The notes: generated by a model from the letters alone, not told the origin. DNA of 64,000 nt from Deinococcus deserti VCD115 (GCF_000020685.1 NC_012526.1:908001-972000); one strand, 5' to 3'. Shown: positions 7,840-17,534, counted from the stretch's first letter. Numbers and translations are program-made.

Positions 7840-9285
7840 TCAGCCCTGACGGTCCAACCAGCCAGCCAGCCAGGGGAGTTTGACCTGCACCTTCTCATGT
7901 AGGCCACCCCAATAGCGCCGGGACCAGCCTTCGAGGTTGCGCTGTTTGCCCCGGGCCACAGCCATGGCGCCTTCCGGAACATCGTCGTGAACGGTGCTCC
8001 CCGCAGCGATAAAGGCGGCGTCGCCGACCACGCGCGGCGCGATCAGGGTGCTGTTGCTGCCGATAAAGACCCCGGCCCCCACCCTGCTCTGGTGTTTGTT
8101 CACGCCATCGAAGTTCGCCACGATGGTGCCGGCACCAATATTGGTTTCTGCACCGATGGTCACGTCGCCCAGGTACGCCAGATGTCCCGCTTTGACGCCT
8201 GCGTCCAGCTGCGCATTCTTGGTTTCCACGAAGTTGCCGATATGCACGCCCTGCGCCAGCCGGGTGCCGGGCCGCAGCCGGGCAAACGGGCCCACGTCAC
8301 TGCCGGCTCCGACCTCTGCACCTTCCAGCACGCTGTGGGGTTTGATCACGGTCCCCTCGCCCAGCACGCTGTCGGTCACGATGCTGTACGCGCCGATCGT
8401 GACCCCATCTGCCACCCGGGTCTGGCCCCGCAGCATGACGCCGGGCTCCACCGTTACGTCGCGGCCCAGCGTCACGGTGTCTTCGATGTAGATAGTGTCC
8501 GGGTCCTGCAGCGTCACGCCAGCCGCCATGTGAGCGCGGTTGATGCGGCGGCGCAGGATGACCCCCAGATCGGCAAGACCCTGACGGTCGTTGGCCCCCA
8601 GGACCTCGTCGGCGTCCGTCAGTTTGAATGCGCTGGCCTGCGCTCCCAGGGCGCGGTACAGGCCCAGCAGGTCAGTCAGGTAGTACTCGCCAGCCTTGTT
8701 GTCGTTGCCGATCTGGCGCGCCAGTTCAGGCGCACGGGCGTCCATGACGTACACGCCACTGTTGAACTCGCCAATTGCACGTTCCGCTTCCGTGGCGTCT
8801 TTCTGCTCCACGATGCGTTCTACCGTTCCGTCCGCGCTGCGGACAATCCGGCCGTAGCCGGTGGCGTCGGCCAGTTCGCCGCTGAGGATAGTGAACGCAC
8901 CGCCGCGGGCGCGGTGGTCATCAATCAATGCCTGCAGGGTTGCAGTCCGGAGCAGTGGAGTGTCGCCGTACAGCACCAGCACGTCCGCGTCCTGGGTGCC
9001 CAGGGCGTCCACACCGCACAGAAAAGCGTGCCCGGTGCCCAGCTGCTGGTCCTGACGCGCAAAGGTCACCCCACTGCCCTCCAGGGCTGCCTCGACCTTC
9101 TCTGCGCCGTGGCCAGTGACGACCACCACGTTCCTGGCCCCCAGTTCGCGCGCACTCTTGACGGCCCAGGCCACCATGGGGCGGCCGGCAACCGGGTGCA
9201 GCACTTTGGGAAGAGCGGATTTCATGCGGGTGCCTTGCCCAGCCGCGAGGATCACTACGTCCAGCGGACGATTGTTATCTGTCAT
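7840..9285 (-). CDS. glmU: Bifunctional GlcNAc-1-P uridyltransferase / GlcN-1-P acetyltransferase
   Basis: A 481-residue enzyme catalysing the last two steps to UDP-GlcNAc for peptidoglycan and envelope polymers. The N-terminal pyrophosphorylase has [20 protein letters not shown] with the GxGTRM nucleotide loop; the C-terminal half is a left-handed beta-helix of hexapeptide repeats (for example [20 protein letters not shown]) ending in the acetyltransferase site ([30 protein letters not shown]). I chose the ATG at 9285 since AAGG lies 8 bases upstream; an ATG three codons earlier is possible. A TACACT hexamer sits further upstream. Length is normal for GlmU plus a short tail. Confidence 0.95.
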   Translation of the reverse strand: MTDNNRPLDVVILAAGQGTRMKSALPKVLHPVAGRPMVAWAVKSARELGARNVVVVTGHGAEKVEAALEGSGVTFARQDQQLGTGHAFLCGVDALGTQDADVLVLYGDTPLLRTATLQALIDDHRARGGAFTILSGELADATGYGRIVRSADGTVERIVEQKDATEAERAIGEFNSGVYVMDARAPELARQIGNDNKAGEYYLTDLLGLYRALGAQASAFKLTDADEVLGANDRQGLADLGVILRRRINRAHMAAGVTLQDPDTIYIEDTVTLGRDVTVEPGVMLRGQTRVADGVTIGAYSIVTDSVLGEGTVIKPHSVLEGAEVGAGSDVGPFARLRPGTRLAQGVHIGNFVETKNAQLDAGVKAGHLAYLGDVTIGAETNIGAGTIVANFDGVNKHQSRVGAGVFIGSNSTLIAPRVVGDAAFIAAGSTVHDDVPEGAMAVARGKQRNLEGWSRRYWGGLHEKVQVKLPWLAGWLDRQG

Positions 9286-9346
9286 CACATTCACCTTCTG
9301 TGCCAGTGTAACCGGCAGTCCGGTCCTGGTTGGACCTCAGCAAAAC

Positions 9347-9370
9347 AGGAGACGCGTTGATGCGTCTCCT
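9347..9370 (-). terminator. Intrinsic terminator after lgt
   Basis: AGGAGACGC, a 6-base loop, GCGTCTCCT; on the minus strand it is followed by GTTTTG. It lies 20 bases beyond the lgt stop and isolates lgt from glmU. Confidence 0.8.
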
Positions 9371-9389
9371 GATGGGATCCCCGCTGCTG

Positions 9390-10325
<936 letters not shown>

Positions 10326-10353
10326 AAGTCGGTGCCAGTCTACCTGCATAAAC

Positions 10354-10385
10354 GCGGCCCTCAGGCATCAACGCTTGAGGGCCGC
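10354..10385 (-). terminator. Intrinsic terminator after tatC
   Basis: A perfect 10-base inverted repeat (GCGGCCCTCA and complement) with a 12-base loop, between the tatC stop and the lgt promoter. On the minus strand the distal side is GTTTATG, a short T-tract only. Confidence 0.75.
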
Positions 10386-10401
10386 AGGAGCTGTGGGGAA
10401 A

Positions 10402-11184
10402 TTAGAGGTGCAGAGCGGGTACTTCTTCGGGCTCCTGCACGCGGAACACCTTCGACAGGATGACGCCAAGTTCGTACAGCACGTAGAGTGGGACGGCGAC
10501 CAGCAGCATGCTGCCAGGGTCAGGAGTGGGCGTAAGCACAGCCGCGAACACCATAATCAGCACCAGTGCAATGCGCCAGCTCTTGCGGAGCATCGTGTGA
10601 TTGATCAGCCCGATACGCGTCAGAATGACTGCCAGAATCGGCATTTCGAAAGCCAGCCCGAAGCCCACAAGGAATGTAGTGACCGTGCTCACATACCCGG
10701 CCAGCCCCAGAATCGGTGTGACGGCGCCGTTCAGGAAGTCGAGCAGAAAGCGCACCATGCTGGGCAGCACGAAGGTATACCCGAACGCAGCTCCGGCCAT
10801 GAAGGCCAGTCCCGCTCCAATAATGAAGGGTGCGGACCAGCGTCGTTCGTGGGCATACAGCCCGGGTGCGATAAAGGCCCACACCTGCCACAGGATAAAT
10901 GGCAGTGCCAATGCCAGACCCGCCCAGAACGACAGGTTGATACTCAGCATGAACTGGTCCGTGAGGTTATAGGTCACAACCTCGACCCTGTCCTGCTGGT
11001 ACAGGCGGGAATACCGCAGCGGACCTTTGATCAGGTCAATCAATGGCGTGCGGTACTGAAAGGCGACCACCATCCCGGCAATCAGAAACGCGACACTGAT
11101 GATCAGCCGTTTGCGCAGTTCTTCGAGATGGTCAAACAGTGGAGCACTCTTGAGGTTGTGTTGCGGGGTGCTGGGCATGCTCAT
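10402..11184 (-). CDS. tatC: Twin-arginine translocase subunit TatC
   Basis: A 260-residue, six-helix core subunit of the twin-arginine translocase that binds the RR signal peptide. Typical elements are the N-terminal LFDHLEELRKRL (about residues 16-27), FxQMxP-like LPFILWQVWAFIAPGLY (about 100), ERRW after it, and PTPDP near the C-terminus (about 220). A long first periplasmic loop (RYSRLYQQDRVEVVTYN) is present. An AAGGA ribosome site lies about 9 bases before the ATG. It is 19 bases downstream of tatA and almost certainly co-transcribed with it. Confidence 0.95.
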   Translation of the reverse strand: MSMPSTPQHNLKSAPLFDHLEELRKRLIISVAFLIAGMVVAFQYRTPLIDLIKGPLRYSRLYQQDRVEVVTYNLTDQFMLSINLSFWAGLALALPFILWQVWAFIAPGLYAHERRWSAPFIIGAGLAFMAGAAFGYTFVLPSMVRFLLDFLNGAVTPILGLAGYVSTVTTFLVGFGLAFEMPILAVILTRIGLINHTMLRKSWRIALVLIMVFAAVLTPTPDPGSMLLVAVPLYVLYELGVILSKVFRVQEPEEVPALHL

Positions 11185-11203
11185 GTGCTGTCGTCCTTAC
11201 GGC

Positions 11204-11452
11204 TCAGGAACGGCGGTCGCTGGCCGGGACTGTGCTTTCGGTACTGACTGGCGCACCTGTCACCGGGTCCAGGCGCTGGGAAGGAATATCCGTCACCTGT
11301 GGCCGAGGGGGAGAGGGTTCGTGCATTTCCTGCTTGAATTCCTTGATGCCGCGTCCCATGCCCTTGCCGAGCTCCGGCAGTTTGCGTGCGCCGAACAGCA
11401 GCGCGATGATCACCACGATCAGAATCAGTTCAAAAGGTCCAAATCCCAACAT
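11204..11452 (-). CDS. tatA: Twin-arginine translocase subunit TatA
   Basis: An 82-residue single-pass protein: short periplasmic start (MLGFGPFELI), one hydrophobic helix (LILIVVIIALLFGARKLPEL), the FGxxKLPEL hinge, an amphipathic helix (GKGMGRGIKEFKQEM) and an acidic/proline tail. This is the pore-forming TatA type. The ribosome site is AGGAGGAAGCT directly before the ATG, and a TACGCT hexamer lies about 55 bases upstream. It leads a tatA-tatC unit and is divergent from the second TatA-like gene at 11747. Confidence 0.94.
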   Translation of the reverse strand: MLGFGPFELILIVVIIALLFGARKLPELGKGMGRGIKEFKQEMHEPSPPRPQVTDIPSQRLDPVTGAPVSTESTVPASDRRS

Positions 11453-11746
11453 AGCTTCCTCCTGAGATCACGGCTTCCAGGCCGGACCGGGGTCTTTCTA
11501 ATATCAGCGTAGCGCCTGAGAGTAAAACGAACGGTTATCTCTGAGCCAGGAGCAGGTGTAACTGCCGTGACAGCTGTACCTAGGGGTATGCAGTACACGT
11601 GGAACTGGATCATTTCGTGCGGTGCCAGGAAGCATGCATGAAGTCTTTAACATGATCCATCTGGGCTTGCCGTGCATATGACTTGTTGAACCCGCCGCAA
11701 GCGCCTTACCCCCACCGGTGCACGGAAGTTCATAAGGAGACGTGAC

Positions 11747-12007
11747 ATGCCCAATATCGGTGCCGCTGAAATTATCATGATTGTTCTGGTCGCCCTGGTG
11801 GTTTTCGGACCACGTAAGCTTCCGGAATTGGGCCGTACAGTTGGACAGGCACTGCGCGAGTTTCGCAGTCATACCAGCAGCGTGACCAACGAACTGCGTT
11901 CCGGTCTGGACGTCACCCCACCAGTTCCACAGGCCGTTCCTGCAGCTCAGGTTATGGCTGAGGCTCCGGCTGAAGCTGTTGTACCGGTGGCCGCCAAGGC
12001 ATCGTGA
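11747..12007 (+). CDS. Second TatA/TatB-type protein
   Basis: An 86-residue protein with the same plan as TatA: MPNIGAAEIIMIVLVALVVFG, the hinge GPRKLPELGRTVGQALREF and a Pro/Ala/Val-rich tail (VPQAVPAAQVMAEAPAEAVV). The proline in FGPRKLPELGR is a feature more usual in TatB and TatA-like paralogs, so it may take the TatB role, or be a second TatA with a different substrate preference. AAGGAGA lies about 8 bases before the ATG. It is transcribed away from tatA-tatC and toward the ECF sigma gene, which follows closely on the same strand. Confidence 0.88.
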   Translation: MPNIGAAEIIMIVLVALVVFGPRKLPELGRTVGQALREFRSHTSSVTNELRSGLDVTPPVPQAVPAAQVMAEAPAEAVVPVAAKAS

Positions 12008-12069
12008 GCTCTGGGTAAATGATGATGCGGTTAGAGGGAACGGTCAGCTGGTACCCTGGGTTTCATCCC

Positions 12070-12639
12070 ATGACTCACCCCGAACCGCACCTCGACCCCA
12101 CCGACGAAGTGCTGATTGCCCGTATGGCAGCCCGCGACGAAGAGGCCCTCAGAGAATTGCACCGCCGGCATTCCCGGTTGCTGTATGGCCTGGGTCAGCG
12201 CATGTTGCGCCATCCCGACGATGTGGACTGCTGCGTACAGGACGCCTTTGTCAATGCGTGGAACCATGCGGCGCGCTTCGATCCATCCCGCGCCCGTGCA
12301 CGTACCTGGCTGGTCAGTATCGCGCACAACCGTTTTCTACAGCAGCTGAGGGACCGTCCCGATGTTGCCCTGGAGCTTGAAGACTGGGACCAACCGACGC
12401 GAGACCCTGACCCTATTGACCGTCTGATGACCGAACGGGCCATGGAAGGGCTGGACAGTACACAGCGTGAACTGATTGAGCTGGCATACTTTCGCGGATA
12501 TTCTCACTCGGAACTCTCGGCAATGACCGGGCTGCCCCTGGGTACAGTCAAATCGCGGATGCGTACTGCCCTCGACCGGATGCGGGCCAAGCTGAGTCCA
12601 ATTCACACAGATGTAAAGAAAGGAGGTGAAACCCAATGA
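12070..12639 (+). CDS. ECF-type RNA polymerase sigma factor
   Basis: A 189-residue group IV sigma factor with region 2 (LRELHRRHSRLLYGLGQRML, then FVNAWNHAARFDPSRARART with the -10-contacting segment) and region 4 (GLDSTQRELIELAYFRGYSH and SELSAMTGLPLGTVKSRMRT, the helix-turn-helix). I chose the start MTHPEPHLDPTDEVL, where family members normally begin; an ATG 17 codons earlier is also open and neither has a clear ribosome site. Its stop overlaps the anti-sigma start (ATGA). It probably directs envelope- or oxidative-stress genes, perhaps including the ferritin-like gene downstream (inference). Confidence 0.9.
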   Translation: MTHPEPHLDPTDEVLIARMAARDEEALRELHRRHSRLLYGLGQRMLRHPDDVDCCVQDAFVNAWNHAARFDPSRARARTWLVSIAHNRFLQQLRDRPDVALELEDWDQPTRDPDPIDRLMTERAMEGLDSTQRELIELAYFRGYSHSELSAMTGLPLGTVKSRMRTALDRMRAKLSPIHTDVKKGGETQ

Positions 12640-13346
12640 CCGTTCAGTCTGATCAATTGCTTGCCTACGCGTTAGGGCAACTCGACCCAGTCGAGACCGC
12701 CCAGATGGAAGCGGCGCTACAAGCTGATCCTGCCCTGCAGGCGGAGCTGCAGCAACATCTGGACGCACTGGCGACCCTGCTCGACGAGCTGGACCTGTCT
12801 ACTGTCGAAGTGCCAGCTGACGCCGAGGAACGCCTTCTGGCACGAGTGCGTGCCGAAGGAGCAGCGCCTTCCCTACAGACCGAGACAGCTTCATCTGCTC
12901 CTGCTGCTGGACCTGCTCCTCTGGAATCTGGTTCGAATGCTCTCCCGGTTCGCAAAAAGGCGTGGTGGATCCCGGCAGGGCTCTCTCTGGCTGCCGCATT
13001 GGCCCTGGCATTCTTCCTGCGTCCTGCCGAAGATCCAGTCAGCCGTTATGCCAGGCTTCCAGGAGCAGTGGCCCAACCCATCGGAACGCCTGAAGAGCAG
13101 CTGGGCACCATAGTGCGCCTGACCGATGGCCGCGTCTACGTACACCTGAAGCGTCCACCTGCAGACGGCCGCACCTATCAGCTGTGGCAGATCAAAGATG
13201 GTCAACCAGCGTCCCTGGGCGTGTTCTCAGGCGATGGCCTGCTGACCGAGGGCCTTCCGCAAGGGGTCACGCTGGCGGTCAGTGTGGAACCTCTTGGTGG
13301 AAGTCCACAACCGACCACTCAACCGCTGTTCGCTCAGCGTGTATAG
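12636..13346 (+). CDS. Membrane anti-sigma factor, RskA-like
   Basis: A 236-residue single-pass protein coupled to the sigma gene by a 4-base ATGA overlap and a strong AGGAGGTGA site. The N-terminal 100 residues are helical and acidic (QLLAYALGQLDPVETAQMEA) and match the anti-sigma N-domain; no HxxxCxxC zinc motif is present. One membrane helix lies at about residues 108-127 (WWIPAGLSLAAALALAFFL). The outer domain resembles the RskA C-terminal domain (LTDGRVYVHLKRPPADGRTY QLWQI, then GVFSGDGLLTEGLPQGVTLA). It should hold the sigma factor at the membrane until released, typically by proteolysis (family knowledge). Confidence 0.88.
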   Translation: MTVQSDQLLAYALGQLDPVETAQMEAALQADPALQAELQQHLDALATLLDELDLSTVEVPADAEERLLARVRAEGAAPSLQTETASSAPAAGPAPLESGSNALPVRKKAWWIPAGLSLAAALALAFFLRPAEDPVSRYARLPGAVAQPIGTPEEQLGTIVRLTDGRVYVHLKRPPADGRTYQLWQIKDGQPASLGVFSGDGLLTEGLPQGVTLAVSVEPLGGSPQPTTQPLFAQRV

Positions 13347-13377
13347 CTGAAGGGCCCGTAGTGGACTCACCGCCTTT

Positions 13378-13412
13378 GCGCCGCCCCTGGATCCCTGGGG
13401 GCGGCGCTTTCT
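13378..13412 (+). terminator. Intrinsic terminator after the sigma/anti-sigma pair
   Basis: GCGCCGCCCC pairing with GGGGCGGCGC across a 10-base loop, followed by TTTCTT. It ends the sigma/anti-sigma transcript and so gives the ferritin-like gene its own promoter. Confidence 0.85.
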
Positions 13413-13606
13413 TGATGTGGATCTTCATCCCTCGTTCATACAATCTGGCAGCAGTGATCCAACTGAACTGTGGCTGCATACAAGCAGGGTGAAGGCAAAC
13501 GCGACCGCGGTGCGGCCCCTCCCTTAGGGCAGGTCCAGCTGCAGGTTCACGCTTGACCCTCACGTCCAGCGTCCTGGTCCTTTCCCTTTTTCCGGAGGTT
13601 TCCACC

Positions 13607-14569
13607 ATGAGTAACGACAACAGCACCACCCCAGGCCAGAGCACCCGCCGTAAGTTCCTTGGTATGGCAGGATTGATGGGCGCCGGCGCCGTGTTGAGCG
13701 GCTGCACCAGCGTTATGGCTACGCCCAAGGAAAAAACCAACCTTGACGCAACCATCTTCAACTTTGCACTGAACCTGGAATACCTCGAAGCGGCCTTCTA
13801 CCTGGCAGCCGTGGGCCGTCTGGGCGAACTCGACGCTGCAGGCGGCAGCAGCGCACGCGTCTCCCTCCCCGCTGGCTTCAACGGTATGAACGGCACCGGC
13901 ATCTCCACCCTGAGCCCCGAAATTCGCGCCATCGCCAACGAGATCGCTACTGACGAGCTCGCCCATGTGAAAGTCATCCGCGCGGTTCTCGGTAACGCCG
14001 CTGTTGCACAGCCCCAGATCAACCTGTCCACGGCGTTCCAGGCCGCTGGCAGCGCCGCGTCCGGCGGAGCCATCACTGGCTTCGATCCCTTTGCCAACGA
14101 ACTGTTCTTCCTGCACGGCGCCTTCATCTTCGAAGATGTCGGTGTAACCGCCTACAAGGGCGCTGCACGTCTGCTGGTCGACGACAAACCCGCTGGGAAC
14201 CTTGAGAACGCCGCCGGTATTCTCGCTGTCGAGGCCTACCATGCAGGCGCCATTCGCGCGCTGCTCAACCAGCGCCGTGGCACGGCAGTCACCGCCTCCC
14301 TGAATGTTGAGGCAGTCGTAGGTGCTATCAGCAACCTGCGTGACGCCGTAGACGGTGCGGACGACCGTGATCAGGGCATCAGCCATATCGGTGCCGGTGC
14401 CAACATTTCGTCCAACATCGTTCCTACCGATGCCAACGGCATTGCATACAGCCGTACGCCCCGTCAGGTTGCGAACATCGTGTTCCTCGACACAAGTGGC
14501 AAGGCAGGGTCGGGGGGCTTCTTCCCCAACGGCCTCAACGGCAACTTTGGCGCTATTCTCGCGCTCTGA
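13607..14569 (+). CDS. Ferritin-like domain protein, Tat-exported lipoprotein
   Basis: A 320-residue protein of the DUF-type ferritin-like family (desiccation-related, ferritin_2). The N-terminus has a twin-arginine motif (STRRKFLGMAG) and then a lipobox (AVLSGC), so it should be exported folded by Tat and lipidated by Lgt. The four-helix core shows carboxylate/His positions typical of the fold: NLEYLEAAFY (about 50), IATDELAHVKVIRAVL (about 110), FIFEDVGVTAYKG (about 172) and GILAVEAYHAGAIRALL (about 205). Such proteins may bind di-iron and limit oxidative damage (inference). CGGAGG lies upstream of the ATG. It directly follows the sigma/anti-sigma pair and lies near tatA, tatC and lgt. Confidence 0.9.
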   Translation: MSNDNSTTPGQSTRRKFLGMAGLMGAGAVLSGCTSVMATPKEKTNLDATIFNFALNLEYLEAAFYLAAVGRLGELDAAGGSSARVSLPAGFNGMNGTGISTLSPEIRAIANEIATDELAHVKVIRAVLGNAAVAQPQINLSTAFQAAGSAASGGAITGFDPFANELFFLHGAFIFEDVGVTAYKGAARLLVDDKPAGNLENAAGILAVEAYHAGAIRALLNQRRGTAVTASLNVEAVVGAISNLRDAVDGADDRDQGISHIGAGANISSNIVPTDANGIAYSRTPRQVANIVFLDTSGKAGSGGFFPNGLNGNFGAILAL

Positions 14570-14594
14570 TCCACCTTTTAAAATTCAAGGAACT

Positions 14595-14624
14595 GCCCCG
14601 GAGTTTAACTCCCGGGGCGGTTTC
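14595..14624. terminator. Intrinsic terminator
   Basis: GCCCCGG, a 10-base AT-rich loop, CCGGGGC, then TTTCC; lies between the convergent ferritin-like and SDR genes. Confidence 0.8.
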
Positions 14625-14646
14625 CGTTTACGAGGGATAATTCGCT

Positions 14647-15375
14647 TCAGATACTCCAGCCGCCGTCCACCAGGATTTCTTGCCCCGTAATGTATGCCGC
14701 TTCATTCGTGGCGAGAAAGGTAATGGCTGCAGCAACTTCACCCGGCTCTCCGAAGCGGCGGGCAGGAATGCGGACCTGGAGTTTTTGGGCTTCGGCAGGA
14801 TCGGAATGGAGCTTTTGAAGACGCTCGGTGGCCGTGTATCCAGGTGCGACCGTATTACAGGTCACGCCGTCGGCAGCCACCTCCAGGGCCAGGGTCCGCA
14901 GATGGTTGGTCACCCCAGCGCGCAGGGCGTTGCTGACCGGCAGGTTGAGGGCTGGGCGCCCGACCGCCAGGCTGGTAATGGCGATGATCCGGCCCCAGCC
15001 ACGCTCCCGCATCCCTGGAAGCGTGGCGCTGGCCAGGCGAACGGTGCTCATAAAAGTCGTCTGGATGCCCTGCGCCCAGGCTTCTTCAGTCACTGCGCTG
15101 GGCAGACTTGGGGGCGGCCCACCGGCGTTGCTGACCAGAATATCTACGTCGCCCGCAGCAGCCACGGCGGCCTGTACGCCCTCCAGGGTGCTCACATCAG
15201 CCACGACCCAGCGGGCACCTATAGCCTCAGCTGCCGGGCGCAGCGTGTCCTCATGGCGTGCAGCTACGGTCACTTCGGCGCCCTGTTCAATCAGTTGCTG
15301 CGCAGCCGCGAGGCCAATGCCCTTGCTTGCGCCCGTGACCAGGGCGCGCCTACCTTCCAGTCGAAACAACGTCAT
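14647..15375 (-). CDS. Atypical short-chain dehydrogenase/reductase
   Basis: A 242-residue Rossmann protein. The cofactor motif TGASKGIG (residues 15-22), the NAGG element (about 85-88) and ITSLAVG (about 135) are intact, and the C-terminus ends in the family GQEILVDGGWS. The catalytic YxxxK is missing: the equivalent segment reads LPVSNALRAGVTNHLRTL. This fits the FabG-like SDR subgroup known to lack a perfect catalytic tetrad; whether it is an active reductase is open. A TACCCT hexamer lies 5 bases before the ATG (leaderless). Divergent from mqnB, 38 bases between starts. Confidence 0.87.
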   Translation of the reverse strand: MTLFRLEGRRALVTGASKGIGLAAAQQLIEQGAEVTVAARHEDTLRPAAEAIGARWVVADVSTLEGVQAAVAAAGDVDILVSNAGGPPPSLPSAVTEEAWAQGIQTTFMSTVRLASATLPGMRERGWGRIIAITSLAVGRPALNLPVSNALRAGVTNHLRTLALEVAADGVTCNTVAPGYTATERLQKLHSDPAEAQKLQVRIPARRFGEPGEVAAAITFLATNEAAYITGQEILVDGGWSI

Positions 15376-15413
15376 ACGGCAGGGTAACGCTTACAGACGC
15401 TACGCTGCGCCGC

Positions 15414-16046
15414 GTGAAGCCCTTGATCGTGGTGGCCACCGCCGGGGAAGCGGCCCGGTTACATAGCCTGACTGCCCGTGTCGTGGTCTCAGGCGTGGGG
15501 CCGGTCGCTGCTGCCCTGGCGACTGCCAGCGCCCTTGCCAAGCAGCCCGCCCCCTTGGTAGTCAGCACCGGAATTGCGGGGGCATTCCCGTCAAGTGGCT
15601 TGCAGCCGGGAGACCTTGCGGTCTCCAGCCTTATTGTTCAGGCGGATCTGGGGGCCTGGGAGGGCGATCAGTGGCTGCCTCTGGACAGGCTAGGTCTTTC
15701 GATCCACCCGGCAGTACTGCACCATGCTGAATTCGAGGTCTGGGCAGGGGCCAAAGGCATTGCACGTGAACTCGGCGCAGGCTTTGGCCCCGCCCTGACC
15801 GTCTCGTCGGTGACGGGTGATCATGCCACTGCTGCCCGCCTGGAAGCGAGGTATCCGGGTGCACAGACCGAGGGCATGGAGGGTGCCGGGGTAGCTCACG
15901 CTGCACTGTTGGCTGGTGTGCCGGTAATTGAGGTCCGTGGAATCAGCAATCTGGTCGGTCCTAGAGACCGCCGTGCCTGGAAAATTGGTCCTGCCCTCGA
16001 CGCTGCTCAGACAGGTGTCGCTGCTCTTCTCCAGCACCTGAATTGA
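15414..16046 (+). CDS. mqnB: Futalosine hydrolase
   Basis: A 210-residue nucleoside phosphorylase-fold enzyme that removes hypoxanthine from futalosine in the alternative menaquinone pathway. Visible features are the start VVVATAGEAARL, the STGIAGAF ribose/phosphate loop (about residue 52), the base-binding TEGMEGAGVAHAAL (about 150) and EVRGISNLVGPRDRRAWKI (about 172), the last characteristic of MqnB rather than MTA/SAH nucleosidase. The start is GTG with TACGCT 7 bases upstream (leaderless). No other mqn gene is in the window. Confidence 0.88.
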   Translation: MKPLIVVATAGEAARLHSLTARVVVSGVGPVAAALATASALAKQPAPLVVSTGIAGAFPSSGLQPGDLAVSSLIVQADLGAWEGDQWLPLDRLGLSIHPAVLHHAEFEVWAGAKGIARELGAGFGPALTVSSVTGDHATAARLEARYPGAQTEGMEGAGVAHAALLAGVPVIEVRGISNLVGPRDRRAWKIGPALDAAQTGVAALLQHLN

Positions 16047-16101
16047 GGGAGTCAGTCACAGTGCACGACTTGCGTCCAACAAGTAAGGACGCTGTTCTAT
16101 A

Positions 16102-16257
16102 TCAGGTGTGGCTCTGTTCCTGACTCTCCATCACCGTGCCGATCAGCGCCCGCATCATCAGAAAGCCGACCGCGAAAAACAGCAGGGGTGTCAGGTTCAC
16201 GCTGACCTCGGCGTCCTTTTCAGGCTCCAGGGCATTCTGCTTTCGGTACTTGATCAT
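16102..16257 (-). CDS. 51-residue single-span membrane protein
   Basis: A short gene not obvious by size. The product starts MIKYRKQNALEPEKDAEVS, followed by one hydrophobic segment (VNLTPLLFFAVGFLMMRALI) and a polar end (GTVMESQEQSHT). The ATG is preceded at 6 bases by a TACGCT hexamer, the same leaderless layout as neighbouring genes, which strongly supports it as real. It sits alone between mqnB (convergent) and tdh (divergent). Function unknown; the plan resembles small regulatory or stress membrane proteins. Confidence 0.65.
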   Translation of the reverse strand: MIKYRKQNALEPEKDAEVSVNLTPLLFFAVGFLMMRALIGTVMESQEQSHT

Positions 16258-16391
16258 GGCGGCAGCGTAGCCCGCAGGGTCTGCGGAGGGACAGGCCCAG
16301 GGCTTATTGAACTGTTCAGACGTTCGCCTTCAGCTCCTGGCCATGCGCGTCTCGTTGCGCGCCGCTGCACCCACGCGTTAGAACCGCTGAC

Positions 16392-17477
16392 GTGACTGAT
16401 ACTGAGCCCGCATCCACTGATTTTCAGGACCCCCCCGGCCGCATGAAGGCTCTCAGCAAGCAGGAGTCCAGAGCGGGCATCTGGATGGTGGACACCGAGG
16501 TCCCCAGGCCCGGACCCAACGACCTGCTGATCCGGGTCAAAAAGGGCAGCATCTGCGGCACCGACGTCCACATCTACAAATGGGACGAGTGGGCGCAGAA
16601 AACCATTCCGGTGCCTATGGTGGTAGGTCACGAGTACGTGGGCGTGGTGGCCGCTATGGGCAGCGAGGTTCGCGGTTTCAATGTGGGCGACCGCGTCAGT
16701 GGGGAAGGCCACGTCACCTGTGGACACTGCCGCAACTGCCGGGCCGGTCGCCGGCACCTGTGCCGCAACACGCTCGGTGTGGGGGTCAACCGTCCCGGGT
16801 CCTTTGCGGAGTACCTGGTGCTGCCAGCCTTCAACGCCTTCAAGCTGCCCGACGATATTCCCGATGACGTCGCTGCCATCTTCGATCCTTTTGGCAACGC
16901 GGTTCACACGGCCCTGAGCTTTGATCTGGTCGGAGAGGATGTGCTGGTTACAGGCGCCGGTCCTATCGGCGTGATGGCGGCTGCAGTGGCCCGGCACGTG
17001 GGCGCACGCAACGTGGTGATTACCGATATCAACGACTACCGGCTGGATCTGGCGCGCAAAATGGGCGTGACCAGGGCGGTCAACGTCACCAAAGAAGACC
17101 TGTGGTCCGTGGCCCGGAACGAACTGGGCATGACTGAGGGGTTCGATGTCGGCCTTGAAATGAGCGGATCGGGGCCTGCCTTCGCGCAGATGGTCGATGT
17201 TATGAATAACGGTGGCAAAATTGCCCTGCTGGGAATACCCAGCGGTGACGTGCGCATCGACTGGAACGCCGTGATCTTCAAGATGCTGACCATCAAGGGA
17301 ATCTACGGCCGTGAAATGTTCGAGACCTGGTACAAGATGGCCGCCCTGATCCAGTCGGGTCTGGACCTGAGGCCCATCATCACGCACCACTTTGGCATCG
17401 ATGACTTCCAGCAGGGCTTTGATGCCATGCTCAGCGGTCAGAGCGGCAAGGTCATTCTGGACTGGGAAAAACGGTAG
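16392..17477 (+). CDS. tdh: L-threonine 3-dehydrogenase
   Basis: A zinc-dependent medium-chain dehydrogenase oxidising threonine to 2-amino-3-ketobutyrate. Landmarks are the catalytic zinc residues in GSICGTDVH and GHEYVG, the structural-zinc cysteines in [15 protein letters not shown], the NAD loop [10 protein letters not shown] and the Tdh-specific segments [17 protein letters not shown] and [19 protein letters not shown]. The GTG at 16392 gives 361 residues with a 17-residue extension relative to E. coli Tdh; a TAGAAC hexamer sits 7 bases upstream of it. The ATG at 16443 matches the usual family start but has no good ribosome site, so the start is uncertain. The stop codon TAG doubles as part of the next promoter. 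Confidence 0.92.
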   Translation: MTDTEPASTDFQDPPGRMKALSKQESRAGIWMVDTEVPRPGPNDLLIRVKKGSICGTDVHIYKWDEWAQKTIPVPMVVGHEYVGVVAAMGSEVRGFNVGDRVSGEGHVTCGHCRNCRAGRRHLCRNTLGVGVNRPGSFAEYLVLPAFNAFKLPDDIPDDVAAIFDPFGNAVHTALSFDLVGEDVLVTGAGPIGVMAAAVARHVGARNVVITDINDYRLDLARKMGVTRAVNVTKEDLWSVARNELGMTEGFDVGLEMSGSGPAFAQMVDVMNNGGKIALLGIPSGDVRIDWNAVIFKMLTIKGIYGREMFETWYKMAALIQSGLDLRPIITHHFGIDDFQQGFDAMLSGQSGKVILDWEKR

Positions 17478-17480
17478 ACT
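17475..17480 (+). promoter_or_regulatory. -10 element of the trp leader
   Basis: TAGACT, 6 bases before the leader-peptide ATG at 17487; its TAG is the tdh stop codon. No convincing -35 is seen. By analogy with the other leaderless starts here, transcription should begin at or next to that ATG. Confidence 0.6.
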
Positions 17481-17486
17481 TTGCAA

Positions 17487-17534
17487 ATGACACGTCAGGT
17501 ACAGGGATGGTGGTGGCCCGGTTCTCCCGGGTGA
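17487..17534 (+). CDS. Trp-rich leader peptide upstream of trpS
   Basis: A 15-codon ORF encoding MTRQVQGWWWPGSPG, with three consecutive TGG codons at 17508-17516 and a TGA stop at 17532. It lies between the trp leader -10 and a strong terminator in front of trpS, exactly the layout of a transcription-attenuation leader peptide: ribosome stalling at the Trp codons when charged tRNA-Trp is scarce would change downstream RNA folding. Consecutive Trp codons are very rare by chance. Direct evidence is the ORF and its position; the control role is inference. Confidence 0.75.
   Translation: MTRQVQGWWWPGSPG

Noticed and set aside
12930..12960. tRNA T-loop-like GTTCGA matches (also near 47635, 48680 and 55537)
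   Set aside because: Three are inside coding regions and the fourth is part of the PKS 3' hairpin; none has a matching acceptor or anticodon arm.
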